A stretch of DNA of 59,890 nucleotides, taken from contig DJJR01000002.1 in the NCBI GenBank assembly GCA_002434245.1, positions 1 through 59,890 of the forward strand. Reading direction: 5' to 3'. The DNA comes from Pelosinus fermentans (GTDB lineage: Bacteria; Bacillota; Negativicutes; DSM-13327). The number at the start of each line of letters is the position of its first letter. The stretch's first letter is position 1. Position numbers and translations under genes: made by a program. Below are positions 18,007-27,552 of the stretch, piece after piece. The notes beneath the pieces were generated by a model. The model had not been told where the DNA came from. It saw nothing but the letters and a program-made list of their open reading frames with translations, and did not search any database.

Positions 18007-18477
18007 ATGCAGAAAATACCCTACATTGGAAAATGGATCTCTGGTTTATATAGAATTGGACAATCTTTTTTTGATCATCATTTAGGAACCTACAGTCTAG
18101 GAAGCGGCAATGGATACTACGCTTGCCTCACTTTCCTTTATCAGCAGGAAGGAGTTACGCAAGATACAATCAGCAAGCATGTAGCAATTGACAAAACAAC
18201 CATTGCTCGCGCGATTATGAAATTAGAATCACTAGGATATATTGAACGGCATGTTGACAGACTCGATCGCCGCGCCAACCAAGTATATTTAACCGACAAA
18301 GGCCGCTCATTCCAACCGATTCTTGAATCCACGCTAACACAATGGACTACGTCTCTCACACGAGGCTTTACACCGGAAGAAATACAAATGACATATATAC
18401 TTCTCGAAAAAATGACTCAGAATGCACTTCTCATCAAAGAAAATTTAAATTCTCAAGAAAAATCTTCGCAAAAATAA
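18007..18477 (+). CDS. MarR family transcriptional regulator
   Basis: 156 residues. The winged helix-turn-helix is clear: QEGVTQDTISKHVAIDKTTIARAIMKLESLGYIERHVDRLDRRANQVYLTDKGR, the MarR DNA-binding pattern including the wing DRRANQV. MarR dimers repress drug-efflux or stress genes and release DNA on binding small aromatics. No transporter gene adjoins it on this strand. The ATG at 18007 lies after TAAGGAGGAGCAGC. Targets may include its own upstream region, which holds dyads. Confidence 0.92.
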   Translation: MQKIPYIGKWISGLYRIGQSFFDHHLGTYSLGSGNGYYACLTFLYQQEGVTQDTISKHVAIDKTTIARAIMKLESLGYIERHVDRLDRRANQVYLTDKGRSFQPILESTLTQWTTSLTRGFTPEEIQMTYILLEKMTQNALLIKENLNSQEKSSQK

Positions 18478-18484
18478 TACGATA

Positions 18485-19273
18485 CTACTCTTTCGATCCA
18501 CCTCTTGATTTAGGAATTTGTTTATATAATGCTTGTTCAATGTTCTTTACCATATCCCGGCGTAAAATCACATAATTGATCAATGCTTGCCGTTCACTAT
18601 CATCTGGCAGCCATTCTTCTGGAATTTGAGCAACGATTTCACAAATGGATTCATAGCTCATTTCCTTTACTTTTCTCACATAGGGGAAAAAATGCGACGG
18701 TGAAAGCCAATCGTTAAGCAATAAGGCATAGGAATAACGATAATACGGTTGGATAATTCTACTGATACGATTAAGAAGAGCAATCGTCCATCTGGTAGTT
18801 CGAAATAAATGTGAATTATCAATCGCATATATTTTGTATCCTGATTTTTCCTTGTGCAATAAAAGATTTTTTCTATTACTAGTACGATCCCCATTGTGAA
18901 ACATAGAATCAAATAATAAGATACCCGCCATTTCAGTAATATTAACAGCGTTATGCAAATTGTCCTTTCCCACATATTCTGTATGATTCAAATACTGTGA
19001 GGCAAAATGCTGCCCTATAGGTGTACCCGCTGCTTGAAGCTTTGGACTTTGCCAGATAATGTCTTCCTCAATTTCAATACTCGAACTTACTGGAAAACAT
19101 AAACCTAGCATTTCTCCCAGCTTTGCCGCTAAAAATTCATTTACCAATACTTTAGGCCCCAGTCGATTGTTCTGTAACTTAACAACATAAAACTTTCTAT
19201 CATTAGCACGAAATAGTTGAGGCGCAGTGACTCCTATTCCCACGCTCCCAAAATGCTTCATCGCAATAAGCAT
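18485..19273 (-). CDS. HipA-like kinase-fold protein
   Basis: 262 residues. It shares the compact HipA/PI3K-like kinase pattern: a Gly-rich start, Lys in FYVVKLQNN (about 32), the catalytic-loop-like FHNGDRTSNRKNLLL (125-139) and the metal-site AIDNSH (150-155). It is shorter than toxin HipA, and no HipB-type antitoxin gene is adjacent, so I would not call it a toxin. Related stand-alone HipA-family kinases are common in Firmicutes, with unknown substrates. It converges on the MarR-type gene with only seven bases between. ATG is preceded by AAGGTAGAGGAT. Confidence 0.75.
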   Translation of the reverse strand: MLIAMKHFGSVGIGVTAPQLFRANDRKFYVVKLQNNRLGPKVLVNEFLAAKLGEMLGLCFPVSSSIEIEEDIIWQSPKLQAAGTPIGQHFASQYLNHTEYVGKDNLHNAVNITEMAGILLFDSMFHNGDRTSNRKNLLLHKEKSGYKIYAIDNSHLFRTTRWTIALLNRISRIIQPYYRYSYALLLNDWLSPSHFFPYVRKVKEMSYESICEIVAQIPEEWLPDDSERQALINYVILRRDMVKNIEQALYKQIPKSRGGSKE

Positions 19274-19304
19274 ATCCTCTACCTTCTCTCAACGTACTGC
19301 TAAC

Positions 19305-19340
19305 TAAAAAAGACCCGGTACAAATACATACCGAGTCTTT
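19305..19340 (-). terminator. Terminator of the duplicated-domain gene
   Basis: AAAGAC-C-CGGTA (19309-19320) pairs with TACCG-A-GTCTTT (19329-19340), one internal mismatch. On the minus strand it is followed by TTTTTTAG. It lies 20 bases past the stop at 19360. Confidence 0.8.
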
Positions 19341-19359
19341 GACAATTAATCATTTGAAT

Positions 19360-19941
19360 TCAACAACACCGATCTCCAGAAACAGAGGTCAAAGCTTCTA
19401 GATTGACTACTGCGGATCGAATCCTTGAATCTGAAATCGGCTCACAACTGCCAGGAGCAAAAATCTGTGAGTTAGAAATAATTGCCAAGCAATCATCGAT
19501 GGCAATAAGCGTACCTTCAATAGCAAATCCACCAAGAGTTGTTATTACAACCCCATCACCCACCATACGGCATAATACTTTGACTAAATGACGACTTTCC
19601 GTGCGCTCTGTTGCTTCTTCGGAATCAATTCGAGATGACGCCTCTGTGTTTAGACCTCCAAAAGGATCATCTACGATAGCTGTCCCTTTAGCAACTATGT
19701 TCCATAAATCTACCCGCGTGAAATCCACATGTAAGATTTCTCCCCCTGGAGTAAGAATTTCCACCGCATTGCAATCGGCTTCTATTCCTGGAGAAAGAAT
19801 GGCAATACGACAATCTTCTACGGCCTGTAGATTACCAAAATATGCGAATCCATCAAAACCAAACAACACTATATCGGTATTTAATTCCCGTTCTAGTTCT
19901 CTAACGAGTGATTGATTCCGTAATTCTGTAAAAATGCTCAT
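19360..19941 (-). CDS. Internally duplicated protein of unknown function
   Basis: 193 residues, family not recognised. Two roughly 80-residue halves look homologous. DIVLFGFDGFAYFGNLQAVEDCRIAIL in the first half aligns with GVVITTLGGFAIEGTLIAIDDCLAII in the second, each followed by a Cys/Pro-rich strand and a VDFTRVDLW or VVNLEAL strand. The pattern suggests two small beta-barrels, possibly of the Sm/SH3 type. It ends with two cysteines (GDRCC). No signal peptide or membrane segment. ATG follows GGGGGG at about ten bases. It may have a spore- or surface-related role, but nothing proves it. Confidence 0.75.
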   Translation of the reverse strand: MSIFTELRNQSLVRELERELNTDIVLFGFDGFAYFGNLQAVEDCRIAILSPGIEADCNAVEILTPGGEILHVDFTRVDLWNIVAKGTAIVDDPFGGLNTEASSRIDSEEATERTESRHLVKVLCRMVGDGVVITTLGGFAIEGTLIAIDDCLAIISNSQIFAPGSCEPISDSRIRSAVVNLEALTSVSGDRCC

Positions 19942-20050
19942 ACACTATATACCCCCCTATGCGGTAATACTATTTAATTTAATTCTTACTATACTGTATG
20001 AGTAAGGAACTCATAGTGTTACTGTTTAAATCTGTTTTTAAAAAGTAATA

Positions 20051-20082
20051 AAAAAATAGACAGGAAATTTTCTCCTGCCTAT
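20051..20082 (-). terminator. Terminator of larE
   Basis: On the minus strand ATAGGCAGGA pairs with TCCTGTCTAT (20057-20082, one G-T pair) and is followed by TTTTTTATT. It lies 33 bases past the larE stop. Confidence 0.85.
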
Positions 20083-20114
20083 CATCAAAATATTACAATC
20101 ATATGCCCTTACTA

Positions 20115-20927
20115 TTAAACTAAAACTTCATTCATACTGCCACTTCGATATCCAGATAAATCAACAGCGACATATGTAAAACCAATTTTTTTAAGTCCTT
20201 GCTCAATTTGCGCTGCTACCTCTGGAACTGTAATCATTCCAATATTTTCTGGTGACACTTCAATACGGGCAATATCTCCATGGTGGCGTACTCGAACTTG
20301 CCCTGGACAAAACCGTTTTACTAATTCTTCAGCTTTTTCGATTTGGCTAAGTCTCTCCGCCGTAATCGAAAGTCCATAAACCACCCTTGAGGAAAGGCAG
20401 GCAGCACTTAATTTATTCCAAGTCTGCAAGTTCCATTCCTTAGATATTTCTCGAATATCTTTTTTAGTTAAGCCAGCTTCGACTAAAGGGCTCCTTACAT
20501 GGTCTAGCTCTTCCACCGCTTTAATCCCAGGACGATAATCGGATAAGTCGTCGACATTCGATCCATCCAATACCCAATTATAATTATTTTCTTTTGCCCA
20601 TTCAACTAATACTGAAAATCGTTCTTGTTTACAGTAATAGCAGCGTTGATTGTTATTCTCGACAAAATCCGGGCTATTCAATTCGCTAATATTTAAAAGT
20701 ATATGCTTAATACCAATTTCTTTCGCAATTTCAATTGCTTCTTTTTTTTCACTTTCCGGCAATGTCTCAGAAAAAGCAGTAATGGCTATCGCTTTTTCAC
20801 CAACAGCTCTTACTGCTGCTGCTGCTAAGAAACTGCTGTCCACGCCTCCAGAAAAAGCTACGACAATACTCCCCAGTTCGGTTAATAAATGATTCAGTTT
20901 CTCCATTTTTTCAGTACTATTTCCCAC
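20115..20927 (-). CDS. larE: LarE-type ATP-dependent sulfurtransferase
   Basis: 270 residues. LarE adenylates a pyridine carboxylate (the nickel-pincer cofactor precursor) and installs sulfur. The PP-loop SGGVDSS is at 26-32. Cys96 and Cys99 (CYYC) plus Cys177 (AACLSS) form the three-cysteine set known to hold a [4Fe-4S] cluster in some LarE proteins, as opposed to the single sacrificial cysteine form. larB, larC and larA are not nearby, so the substrate may differ. The GTG start follows AAGGAGAATCACA. It lies 104 bases downstream of a SAM-riboswitch-controlled small gene; a possible internal promoter (TTGGCA, 18 bases, TATATT) lies in that gap, so co-transcription is likely but not certain. 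Confidence 0.9.
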   Translation of the reverse strand: MGNSTEKMEKLNHLLTELGSIVVAFSGGVDSSFLAAAAVRAVGEKAIAITAFSETLPESEKKEAIEIAKEIGIKHILLNISELNSPDFVENNNQRCYYCKQERFSVLVEWAKENNYNWVLDGSNVDDLSDYRPGIKAVEELDHVRSPLVEAGLTKKDIREISKEWNLQTWNKLSAACLSSRVVYGLSITAERLSQIEKAEELVKRFCPGQVRVRHHGDIARIEVSPENIGMITVPEVAAQIEQGLKKIGFTYVAVDLSGYRSGSMNEVLV

Positions 20928-21031
20928 TGTGATTCTCCTTTGTGCGCCAGTTTATAAGAAATTTTATATTATCTTTTATTTACTTCTAATATACCATGGC
21001 ACTTTCCTTCCTGCCAATACAATTTGATACC

Positions 21032-21229
21032 TTATATTCCATCCCCATCGACACCTTCCAAGGAAGGATAGTAAATATTCTGTACAAATTTAACCACAAC
21101 ACCATTTCTTATCGTAATAATAATTTCTTCATTTCCCTGAGGAACTACTTTTATTTTCCTTGGTGGTGGTATTACTATTTCTTTTCTATCTTCAACTGCA
21201 GTAACTGCAAGATGATTGCTCTGTGCCAT
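21032..21229 (-). CDS. Small unknown protein behind a SAM riboswitch, 65 aa
   Basis: Family not recognised. The 65 residues begin MAQSNHLAVTAVEDRK, carry a PPPRKIKVVP stretch, then a short beta-like EEIIITIRNGVVVKFVQNIYYPSL and an acidic tail. No cysteine or methionine apart from the start, no signal or membrane segment. The start at ATG 21229 follows GGGAGGAAGTCAA, one of the strongest ribosome sites here, which supports a real gene. It is the first gene after a SAM-I riboswitch and terminator, and larE is next. A link to sulfur, methionine or SAM metabolism is inferred only from that. Confidence 0.7.
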   Translation of the reverse strand: MAQSNHLAVTAVEDRKEIVIPPPRKIKVVPQGNEEIIITIRNGVVVKFVQNIYYPSLEGVDGDGI

Positions 21230-21252
21230 TTGACTTCCTCCCTTATAATGCA

Positions 21253-21305
21253 AAAATGTTATTTAATCTCCCATTTCATCTGAAAGGGGACTTAAATAAC
21301 ATTTT
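21253..21305 (-). terminator. Expression-platform terminator of the SAM riboswitch
   Basis: AAAATGTTATTTAA (21292-21305 on the minus strand, read 5' first) pairs with its complement at 21253-21266, extended by a partly paired CCCC/GGG segment, and is followed by TTTTTG. It sits between the aptamer and the 65-residue gene, so SAM binding should favour termination. Confidence 0.85.
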
Positions 21306-21308
21306 AGT

Positions 21309-21412
21309 CCTCTCTCATCTATCAGGATAAATCCTGCTGGAATTAGCACCTCTGCATTGCTGCCGGTTGCCGGGTGTCATCGGGCCAGTCCCTCGACCAC
21401 TCTTGATAAGAG
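21309..21412 (-). ncRNA. SAM-I (S-box) riboswitch aptamer
   Basis: On the minus strand the segment starts CTCTTATCAAGAGTGGTCGA and contains GGGACTGGCCCGATGA, CCCGGCAACC, a GGTGCTAATTCC core and a closing GATGAGAG. These are the S-box landmarks in correct order. P1 pairs CTCTTATC with GATGAGAG. Known S-box RNAs bind S-adenosylmethionine and turn transcription off. Confidence 0.96.
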
Positions 21413-21435
21413 TTTATCGTATTAAATTATTTATA

Positions 21436-21464
21436 AATATATCACGAAATAACACAGTTAGCAA
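21436..21464 (-). promoter_or_regulatory. Promoter of the SAM-riboswitch transcript
   Basis: On the minus strand TTGCTA (21464-21459), a 17-base spacer, then TATATT (21441-21436). Transcription would start near 21429, about 17 bases before the aptamer. Confidence 0.65.
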
Positions 21465-21581
21465 TATCTTTTTCTCTGGCGTCAGTTGGTTTTTTTCATA
21501 TATCAGTATAGACCTACTAACATAAGAAATGAATCATACTCCGCTCTGTTCTTTTTATCTCTTCGTGACCTTTGCAATTCG

Positions 21582-22850
21582 TTACTTTTTAATTGCCCGG
21601 TATGCAATGTCTTTTCGATAATGCATTCCTTTAAATTTTATAAATCCAATTGCCTGATACGCCTTATCCACTGCTTGGTTAATAGCAGAGTCTGTAGCTG
21701 TTACACCAAGTACACGCCCACCACTCGTCAGTACCTGTCCGTCGCGGCTAGCGGTGCCAGCATGAAATACATAAGCACCGTGTTCTTCCGCTTTGTCGAT
21801 ACCGCTAATGATGTCACCCTTAGCATATTCTCCAGGGTACCCTCCAGCTGCTAACACTACACATACAGCAGCCTCATCCTTCCAATTAACAGAAGTATCT
21901 GCCAATGTACCAGCTATGCAAGCTTTCATAATCGTCACTAAATCGCTATCTAGCAAAGGTAGTACAACCTGAGTTTCAGGATCACCAAATCGGGCATTAA
22001 ATTCAATAACCTTAGGGCCATCTTCAGTCATAATCAACCCTAAATATAAGCATCCACAATAGGAACATCCTTCGCTTTCCATGGCAGCAATTGTAGGCTG
22101 CAAAATTTCTTTCAGAACCTGGGTATTGATCGCCGGGGTAATAATCGGAGCAGGTGCATAAGCGCCCATCCCCCCCGTATTAGGTCCCTGATCATGATCA
22201 AAGACTCGCTTATGATCTTGAGCTGCCACCATCGGGATGATCGTCTTTCCATCAGTAAAAGCTAATATAGAAGCTTCCTCACCCACTAAAAATTCCTCTA
22301 TGACCACCTGGCTGCCTGCCTGACCAAAGGCTCCGTCACACAGCATCATGTCAACCGCTGCTAGAGCTTCATCAATGGTCATTGCCACCACAACACCTTT
22401 ACCAGCAGCCAATCCATCAGCCTTTACGACTACAGGCGCTCCTTGAGCGTTTATGTATGCCTTTGCCATATCAGCCTGCGTAAATACGGCAAATTTAGCC
22501 GTAGGAATATCATACTTCTTCATTAAATTCTTAGCAAAGGTTTTTGAACTTTCAATCTGGGCAGCAGCCTGGGTAGGACCAAAACAGGCAAGACCATTTG
22601 CCTGAAAAGCATCTACGATACCATTTGATAAAGGAATTTCAGGACCTACTACAGTAAGCGTAACCTTTTGCTCTTTGGCAAAAACCACAAGGGCAGCATT
22701 ATCCATGATATCAAGTTCTACGCACTCGGCGATTTTTGCAATCCCTGGATTACCAGGGATACAGAATATTTTTTCTACATCTTTATTCTCTTTTAATTTA
22801 GACACTAATGCATGCTCACGTCCGCCTCCACCAATGACCAATAGATTCAT
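21582..22850 (-). CDS. purD: Phosphoribosylamine--glycine ligase (GAR synthetase)
   Basis: 422 residues. It joins phosphoribosylamine and glycine with ATP, the second step of purine synthesis. The N-terminus MNLLVIGGGGREHALVSKL, the ATP-grasp loop KADGLAAGKGVVVA and the C-terminal metal site EFNARFGDPETQVVLPLL are typical and intact. The start at 22850 follows GGGAGATTAGCC; the longer open frame reaches back towards purH with no better site. Last gene of the purine operon; no clear terminator is seen in the 120 bases beyond it. Confidence 0.97.
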   Translation of the reverse strand: MNLLVIGGGGREHALVSKLKENKDVEKIFCIPGNPGIAKIAECVELDIMDNAALVVFAKEQKVTLTVVGPEIPLSNGIVDAFQANGLACFGPTQAAAQIESSKTFAKNLMKKYDIPTAKFAVFTQADMAKAYINAQGAPVVVKADGLAAGKGVVVAMTIDEALAAVDMMLCDGAFGQAGSQVVIEEFLVGEEASILAFTDGKTIIPMVAAQDHKRVFDHDQGPNTGGMGAYAPAPIITPAINTQVLKEILQPTIAAMESEGCSYCGCLYLGLIMTEDGPKVIEFNARFGDPETQVVLPLLDSDLVTIMKACIAGTLADTSVNWKDEAAVCVVLAAGGYPGEYAKGDIISGIDKAEEHGAYVFHAGTASRDGQVLTSGGRVLGVTATDSAINQAVDKAYQAIGFIKFKGMHYRKDIAYRAIKK

Positions 22851-22904
22851 GGCTAATCTCCCTTCCAATGGGCTGTTTGGCAACTGCCCCATAAATTGAT
22901 ATAC

Positions 22905-24446
22905 TTAATGCTTAAAATGTCTTGTTCCTGTAAATACCATAGCAATTCCATGTTCATCAGCAGCTTCAATGGATTCTTGATCCCGCACAGAGCCACCAGG
23001 CTGGATAATGACTTTGATTCCTGCTTTTGCTGCAGTATCCACCGTATCACGGAAAGGTAAAAAGGCATCAGAAGCCATTACTGCACCAAAAGCTTTAGCA
23101 CCAGCTTGTTCTAAGGCAATGGCAGCAGCTCCTACACGATTCATTTGCCCTGCACCAACACCTAATGTCTGATTCTCATTAGCAATTACGATGGCATTGG
23201 ATTTCACGTGCTTTACCACTTTCCAAGCAAGCAGCAGCTGTTCCCACTCTTGTGGGCTTGGCTGGGCTTTCGTAACAACCTTCATATCTTGAAAACTCTC
23301 AGTAACTGTGTCTTTATCCTGCACTAGCATACCGCCTGAAACTGTTTTTATATCCACTTGTTTACTGCCCGCTTGCAGCCTTTCAGCCACGAGAAGACGA
23401 AGATTCTGTTTTTTCGTTAACAAATCCAATGCATCTTTGGTATAACCTGGAGCAATAACTGCTTCAGCAAATAATTTACTGATTTGTACAGCTGTTGCCA
23501 CATCTACATCCCGGTTTAAGCCAATAATTCCACCAAAGGCAGATACGGGATCAGCCTGGTAGGCTTTTGCATAGGCTTCAGCTAAATCAACACCTACTCC
23601 CGTGCCACATGGATTGGTGTGTTTTATAATTGTAGCCGCCGGTTTTTCAAATTCAGCGACAATATTATAAGCAGATTCTATATCCACAATATTATTAAAC
23701 GACAATTCCTTGCCATGCAGTTGCTGTGCATTTGCAACGCCTACAGCAGCAATATGTTTCTCCCGATAAAAGGCTGCCTGCTGCTGAGGATTTTCTCCGT
23801 AACGCAACGGCTGTACTTTTTCATAGACTACATGAACGGTGTCTGGAAAAGCTCCCTCTCCCAGCTGTCCTGCCAAGTAAGTTGCAATGCAAGCATCATA
23901 TTCAGCAGTATGATGAAAAGCCTCTTTTGCTAATGCCATGCGATAGGCAGGCAAAATATCATTTTCTTGAGCCAACTGCTTTAAAATATCACCATATCGT
24001 GCTGGATTCACCACCACTGTTACATATTGAAAATTTTTAGATGCTGCACGAATCATTGCTGGTCCACCAATATCAATATTTTCTACAGCATCTTCCAGCA
24101 GCACATTCGGATGCTCTATCGTTTGGCGAAAGGGGTATAAATTGACTACAACCATATCAATAGCTGAAATGTGATGTTTCTCCATAGCTTCTATATGAGC
24201 CTTATTGTCACGAACGGCTAAGATTCCACCATGAATATAAGGGTTTAATGTCTTTACCCGACCATCCATAATTTCTGGAAAGCCAGTAATATCACTCACA
24301 TATTTGACAGGAATTCCTGCTTCCCGCAATGTTTTCATCGTACCACCAGTAGAGATAATTTCCACACCATACTGATGTAATTGCCTGGCAAATTCAACAA
24401 TACCAGTTTTATCTGAAACACTAATAAGGGCACGCTTGATATTCAT
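22905..24446 (-). CDS. purH: Bifunctional AICAR transformylase / IMP cyclohydrolase
   Basis: 513 residues, standard length. It catalyses the last two steps to IMP. The N-terminal cyclohydrolase half ([44 protein letters not shown]) and the C-terminal transformylase half ([38 protein letters not shown]) are both complete. It sits 20 bases after purN and 54 before purD in the same direction, in the canonical Firmicute order. Confidence 0.98.
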   Translation of the reverse strand: MNIKRALISVSDKTGIVEFARQLHQYGVEIISTGGTMKTLREAGIPVKYVSDITGFPEIMDGRVKTLNPYIHGGILAVRDNKAHIEAMEKHHISAIDMVVVNLYPFRQTIEHPNVLLEDAVENIDIGGPAMIRAASKNFQYVTVVVNPARYGDILKQLAQENDILPAYRMALAKEAFHHTAEYDACIATYLAGQLGEGAFPDTVHVVYEKVQPLRYGENPQQQAAFYREKHIAAVGVANAQQLHGKELSFNNIVDIESAYNIVAEFEKPAATIIKHTNPCGTGVGVDLAEAYAKAYQADPVSAFGGIIGLNRDVDVATAVQISKLFAEAVIAPGYTKDALDLLTKKQNLRLLVAERLQAGSKQVDIKTVSGGMLVQDKDTVTESFQDMKVVTKAQPSPQEWEQLLLAWKVVKHVKSNAIVIANENQTLGVGAGQMNRVGAAAIALEQAGAKAFGAVMASDAFLPFRDTVDTAAKAGIKVIIQPGGSVRDQESIEAADEHGIAMVFTGTRHFKH

Positions 24447-24465
24447 TTTTATTCCTCACTTGTAG

Positions 24466-25074
24466 CTATATAATTTTTACATTCCGGCCTTCGATACAAA
24501 GGCGCTGTTCACAATACAGTCGAATTGCTTGAGGGTATAATTCATGCTCTACTGCCAAAATGCGTTCACTCAAGGTCTCTACCGTATCATCAGCAAGTAT
24601 GGCTACCGCCTGCTGCATGATAATCGGTCCTGTGTCCATACCTTCATCTACGAAATGTATAGTGCAGCCAGAAATTTTTGCCCCATAGGCAATTGCTTGT
24701 TCGTGAGCATCCAGCCCAGGAAAGGCAGGCAATAAGGATGGATGAATATTCATAATGCTGCCTGAAAAAAGATTAACGAAATATGCACTTAAAATACGCA
24801 TGAATCCTGCTAATACTACCAAATCTACATGATATAAAGTAAGCTGTTGCGCAATGGTTGCTTCAAACTCTTGTTTGGACGTAAAATTCCTGCGTTCAAT
24901 GCATATTGCCGGAATGCCTTTAGCCGCTGCATGTTCCAGTACTTTAGCATTTGCTTTATCACTAATCACTAGACCAACTTTAGCATGCAGGAGTCCAGCA
25001 TCAATGCTATTGCAAATGGCCTGCATATTGCTCCCCCGTCCGGAAGCCAATATACCCAGTATGGTTTTACTCAC
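24466..25074 (-). CDS. purN: GAR transformylase (10-formyl-THF dependent)
   Basis: About 202 residues. It transfers a formyl group from 10-formyltetrahydrofolate to GAR. The motif [13 protein letters not shown], the catalytic core [11 protein letters not shown]...[15 protein letters not shown] and [17 protein letters not shown] (His and Asp of the active site) are intact. The gene overlaps the end of purM. A GTG at 25074 lies eight bases after AAGGTGG and inside the last purM codons; TTG 25077 and GTG 25086 are alternatives. Confidence 0.95.
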   Translation of the reverse strand: MSKTILGILASGRGSNMQAICNSIDAGLLHAKVGLVISDKANAKVLEHAAAKGIPAICIERRNFTSKQEFEATIAQQLTLYHVDLVVLAGFMRILSAYFVNLFSGSIMNIHPSLLPAFPGLDAHEQAIAYGAKISGCTIHFVDEGMDTGPIIMQQAVAILADDTVETLSERILAVEHELYPQAIRLYCEQRLCIEGRNVKII

Positions 25075-26116
25075 CAAAGATGCCACCTTTCAGTACCGTC
25101 TCCTTGGCTCCCTGCGTTACTTGACCAATGATAAACGATGCTTCACCTCTTGCCGAAAGATCATCTTGAATCTCTTTGACGTCAGATGGAGAAACAACCA
25201 ATATCATACCAATCCCCATATTAAAGGTGCGATACATTTCCGTCCAAGCTACATTTCCCCACTGCTGCAATAGAGCAAATACAGGTGGTTTAGACCAGCT
25301 TTCTGTATCCACCATAGCGCCGCAGCCGTCCGGCAATACGCGAGGAATATTTTCGTAAAAACCACCACCGGTGATATGCACCATACCTTTTATTGCATAT
25401 TTTTCAATTAAAGGTAAACAAGCCTTCGGATATAGCTTAGTAGGAATTAATAATTCTTCTCCTAAGGTCTTTTGTAATTCAGGAACGAATTGATTGATAT
25501 CCATTTGCTTTACATCAAAACAGATCTTTCGTACTAAAGAGTAGCCATTGGAATGCAGCCCGCTAGAAGGCAGACCAATCAGTACATCTCCAGGCTGTAT
25601 GGTTTGTCCCGTAATTAATTTAGAGCGTTCTGCAACACCTACGGCAAAACCGCCAATATCATATTCTCCATTTTTATAGAAACTTGCCATTTCTGCCGTT
25701 TCGCCGCCAATCAGGGAACATCCCGATTCCAGGCAAGCTCCAGCGATACCGCTGACAATAGCCGCTACTTGTTCTGGCGATAATTTGCCCACTGCTAAAT
25801 AATCCAAAAAGAATAAAGGCTCAGCCCCTTGCACCAAAATATCATTTACACACATTGCCACTGCATCCTGACCAATCGTGTCATGTTTATCAGCCATAAA
25901 GGCAATACACAATTTCGTACCAACACCATCTGTACCGGAAACCAATACCGGCTGACGATATTTAGCAACATCAAGGGCAAATAGACCGCCAAAGCCACCA
26001 ATATCCCCCAGCACTTCCGGACGATAGGTGGAACGAACATGTTTTTTCATTAAATCTACAGCTTTATTACCAGCATCAATGTCAACACCAGCATCACGAT
26101 ATGTTAATTGGCTCAT
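25067..26116 (-). CDS. purM: AIR synthetase (FGAM cyclo-ligase)
   Basis: 349 residues. It closes the imidazole ring of FGAM with ATP to give AIR. Family marks: [19 protein letters not shown], the [11 protein letters not shown] loop, [27 protein letters not shown] and the C-terminal [15 protein letters not shown]. Its ATG overlaps the purF stop (ATGA, 26113-26116), and its end overlaps purN, so translation is coupled. Confidence 0.98.
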   Translation of the reverse strand: MSQLTYRDAGVDIDAGNKAVDLMKKHVRSTYRPEVLGDIGGFGGLFALDVAKYRQPVLVSGTDGVGTKLCIAFMADKHDTIGQDAVAMCVNDILVQGAEPLFFLDYLAVGKLSPEQVAAIVSGIAGACLESGCSLIGGETAEMASFYKNGEYDIGGFAVGVAERSKLITGQTIQPGDVLIGLPSSGLHSNGYSLVRKICFDVKQMDINQFVPELQKTLGEELLIPTKLYPKACLPLIEKYAIKGMVHITGGGFYENIPRVLPDGCGAMVDTESWSKPPVFALLQQWGNVAWTEMYRTFNMGIGMILVVSPSDVKEIQDDLSARGEASFIIGQVTQGAKETVLKGGIFGE

Positions 26117-27552
26117 AAAGGGCCCTCCTGTTCAAAGACATACTTATTACCACCACAATGCTGCTCACAAGGCGTGCTTCCTGGATATTCTGAGTTAAAA
26201 CAGGCATAGCACATTTTTTTATCTTGCACTGCTTTAAGAGACGTGGCCAATCCTTCAATCGTAAGATAATGCAGCGAATCAGCACCAATAAAGTCTCGTA
26301 TTTCTTCTACACTTTTTGTCGCAGCAATGAGCTCTTTACGTACTGACGTGTCGATTCCATAATAACAAGGATAGATAATCGGAGGCGAGCTGACGCACAT
26401 ATGGACGGCAGTCGCTCCAGCTTCACGAATCATCCGCACAATCTTGCCACTGGTTGTACCGCGCACAATGGAATCATCCACCATAATAACAGATTTACCT
26501 TTTACTACAGACTTAATCGCATTGAGTTTAATTTTTACACTTCGATCTCTGTCTTTTTGATCAGGCTGAATAAAGGTACGGCCAATATAGCGATTCTTGA
26601 TTAAACCTTCAGCAAATTGAACTCCTGATTCATGACTAAATCCCAATGCAGCAGTTGTTCCAGAGTCGGGTACAGATATAACAAGATCTGCTTTAAGACC
26701 ACTTTGGCGCGCCAAGGTTCGTCCCATTTCAAATCGGGCTTGATACACACTTTGTCCGTCAATAATGCTGTCTGGACGAGCAAAATAAATATATTCAAAT
26801 ACACACAGTGCTTGATTGGCCTTATCACCAAAACGTTCTGCAGTCATTCCTGTATGATCAATAATAACCATTTCACCTGGTTCTACATCTCTTACAAACT
26901 CTGCATCAACTGTATCCAAAGCACAGGATTCGGAGGAAAGGACAAAACCGTCCTTCACTTTACCAATACACAATGGGCGAAGTCCATGAGGATCACGCAC
27001 ACCAATTAGTTTTTCCTCTGTCATAATCACTAGACAGTATGCACCTTCAATTTGAGATAAACTCTCTACAATTTTCTCTTCTAACGTAGCTTTACGAGAC
27101 CTGGCTATCAAATTTACAATGACTTCACTATCAATGGTTGTCTGAAAGATACTGCCTTGTTCTTCCATTTTCTCACGCAGTACTCGTGCATTGGTCAGAT
27201 TCCCATTATGAGCTAAACTAATGTGCCCACCTGAATACTTGACTTTTAAAGGTTGTGTATTCATGAGAGAACTAGAGCCAGTGGTTGAATAACGAACATG
27301 CCCTATGCCAATATGCTGGTCTGGTAAATCCGGCAGCTGGTGGCGAAATACTTCACTTACCAGCCCCATACCTCTTGAAACATCCATCCAAGAACCATTT
27401 GTTACCGCAATGCCTGCGCTTTCTTGCCCGCGATGCTGCAAGGCGTATAATCCCCAATAGGTATTTAATGCGACATTATTTTCCCGGGAATATATGCCAA
27501 ATACTCCGCATTCTTCCTCCATTTTATCAACTTCCACGAGCCGGTTGATCAT
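26113..27552 (-). CDS. purF: Glutamine phosphoribosylpyrophosphate amidotransferase
   Basis: 479 residues. First committed purine step: PRPP plus glutamine to phosphoribosylamine. A 14-residue propeptide ([14 protein letters not shown]) precedes the catalytic Cys15 in CGVFGIY, to be exposed by processing. The PRPP loop [13 protein letters not shown] is present. Cysteines matching the [4Fe-4S] ligands of the B. subtilis-type enzyme are visible ([19 protein letters not shown], and MCYACF near the C-terminus), so it is the oxygen-sensitive iron-sulfur type. It overlaps purC by ATGA and purM by four bases. Confidence 0.98.
   Translation of the reverse strand: MINRLVEVDKMEEECGVFGIYSRENNVALNTYWGLYALQHRGQESAGIAVTNGSWMDVSRGMGLVSEVFRHQLPDLPDQHIGIGHVRYSTTGSSSLMNTQPLKVKYSGGHISLAHNGNLTNARVLREKMEEQGSIFQTTIDSEVIVNLIARSRKATLEEKIVESLSQIEGAYCLVIMTEEKLIGVRDPHGLRPLCIGKVKDGFVLSSESCALDTVDAEFVRDVEPGEMVIIDHTGMTAERFGDKANQALCVFEYIYFARPDSIIDGQSVYQARFEMGRTLARQSGLKADLVISVPDSGTTAALGFSHESGVQFAEGLIKNRYIGRTFIQPDQKDRDRSVKIKLNAIKSVVKGKSVIMVDDSIVRGTTSGKIVRMIREAGATAVHMCVSSPPIIYPCYYGIDTSVRKELIAATKSVEEIRDFIGADSLHYLTIEGLATSLKAVQDKKMCYACFNSEYPGSTPCEQHCGGNKYVFEQEGPL

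Noticed and set aside
18485..19273. HipA-type toxin of a toxin-antitoxin pair
   Set aside because: No HipB-like helix-turn-helix gene is adjacent and the protein is much shorter than HipA; the MarR gene is convergent, not coupled.
22853..23068. 71-codon minus-strand frame between purD and purH
   Set aside because: It overlaps the end of purH out of frame and has no proper start; a shadow frame.
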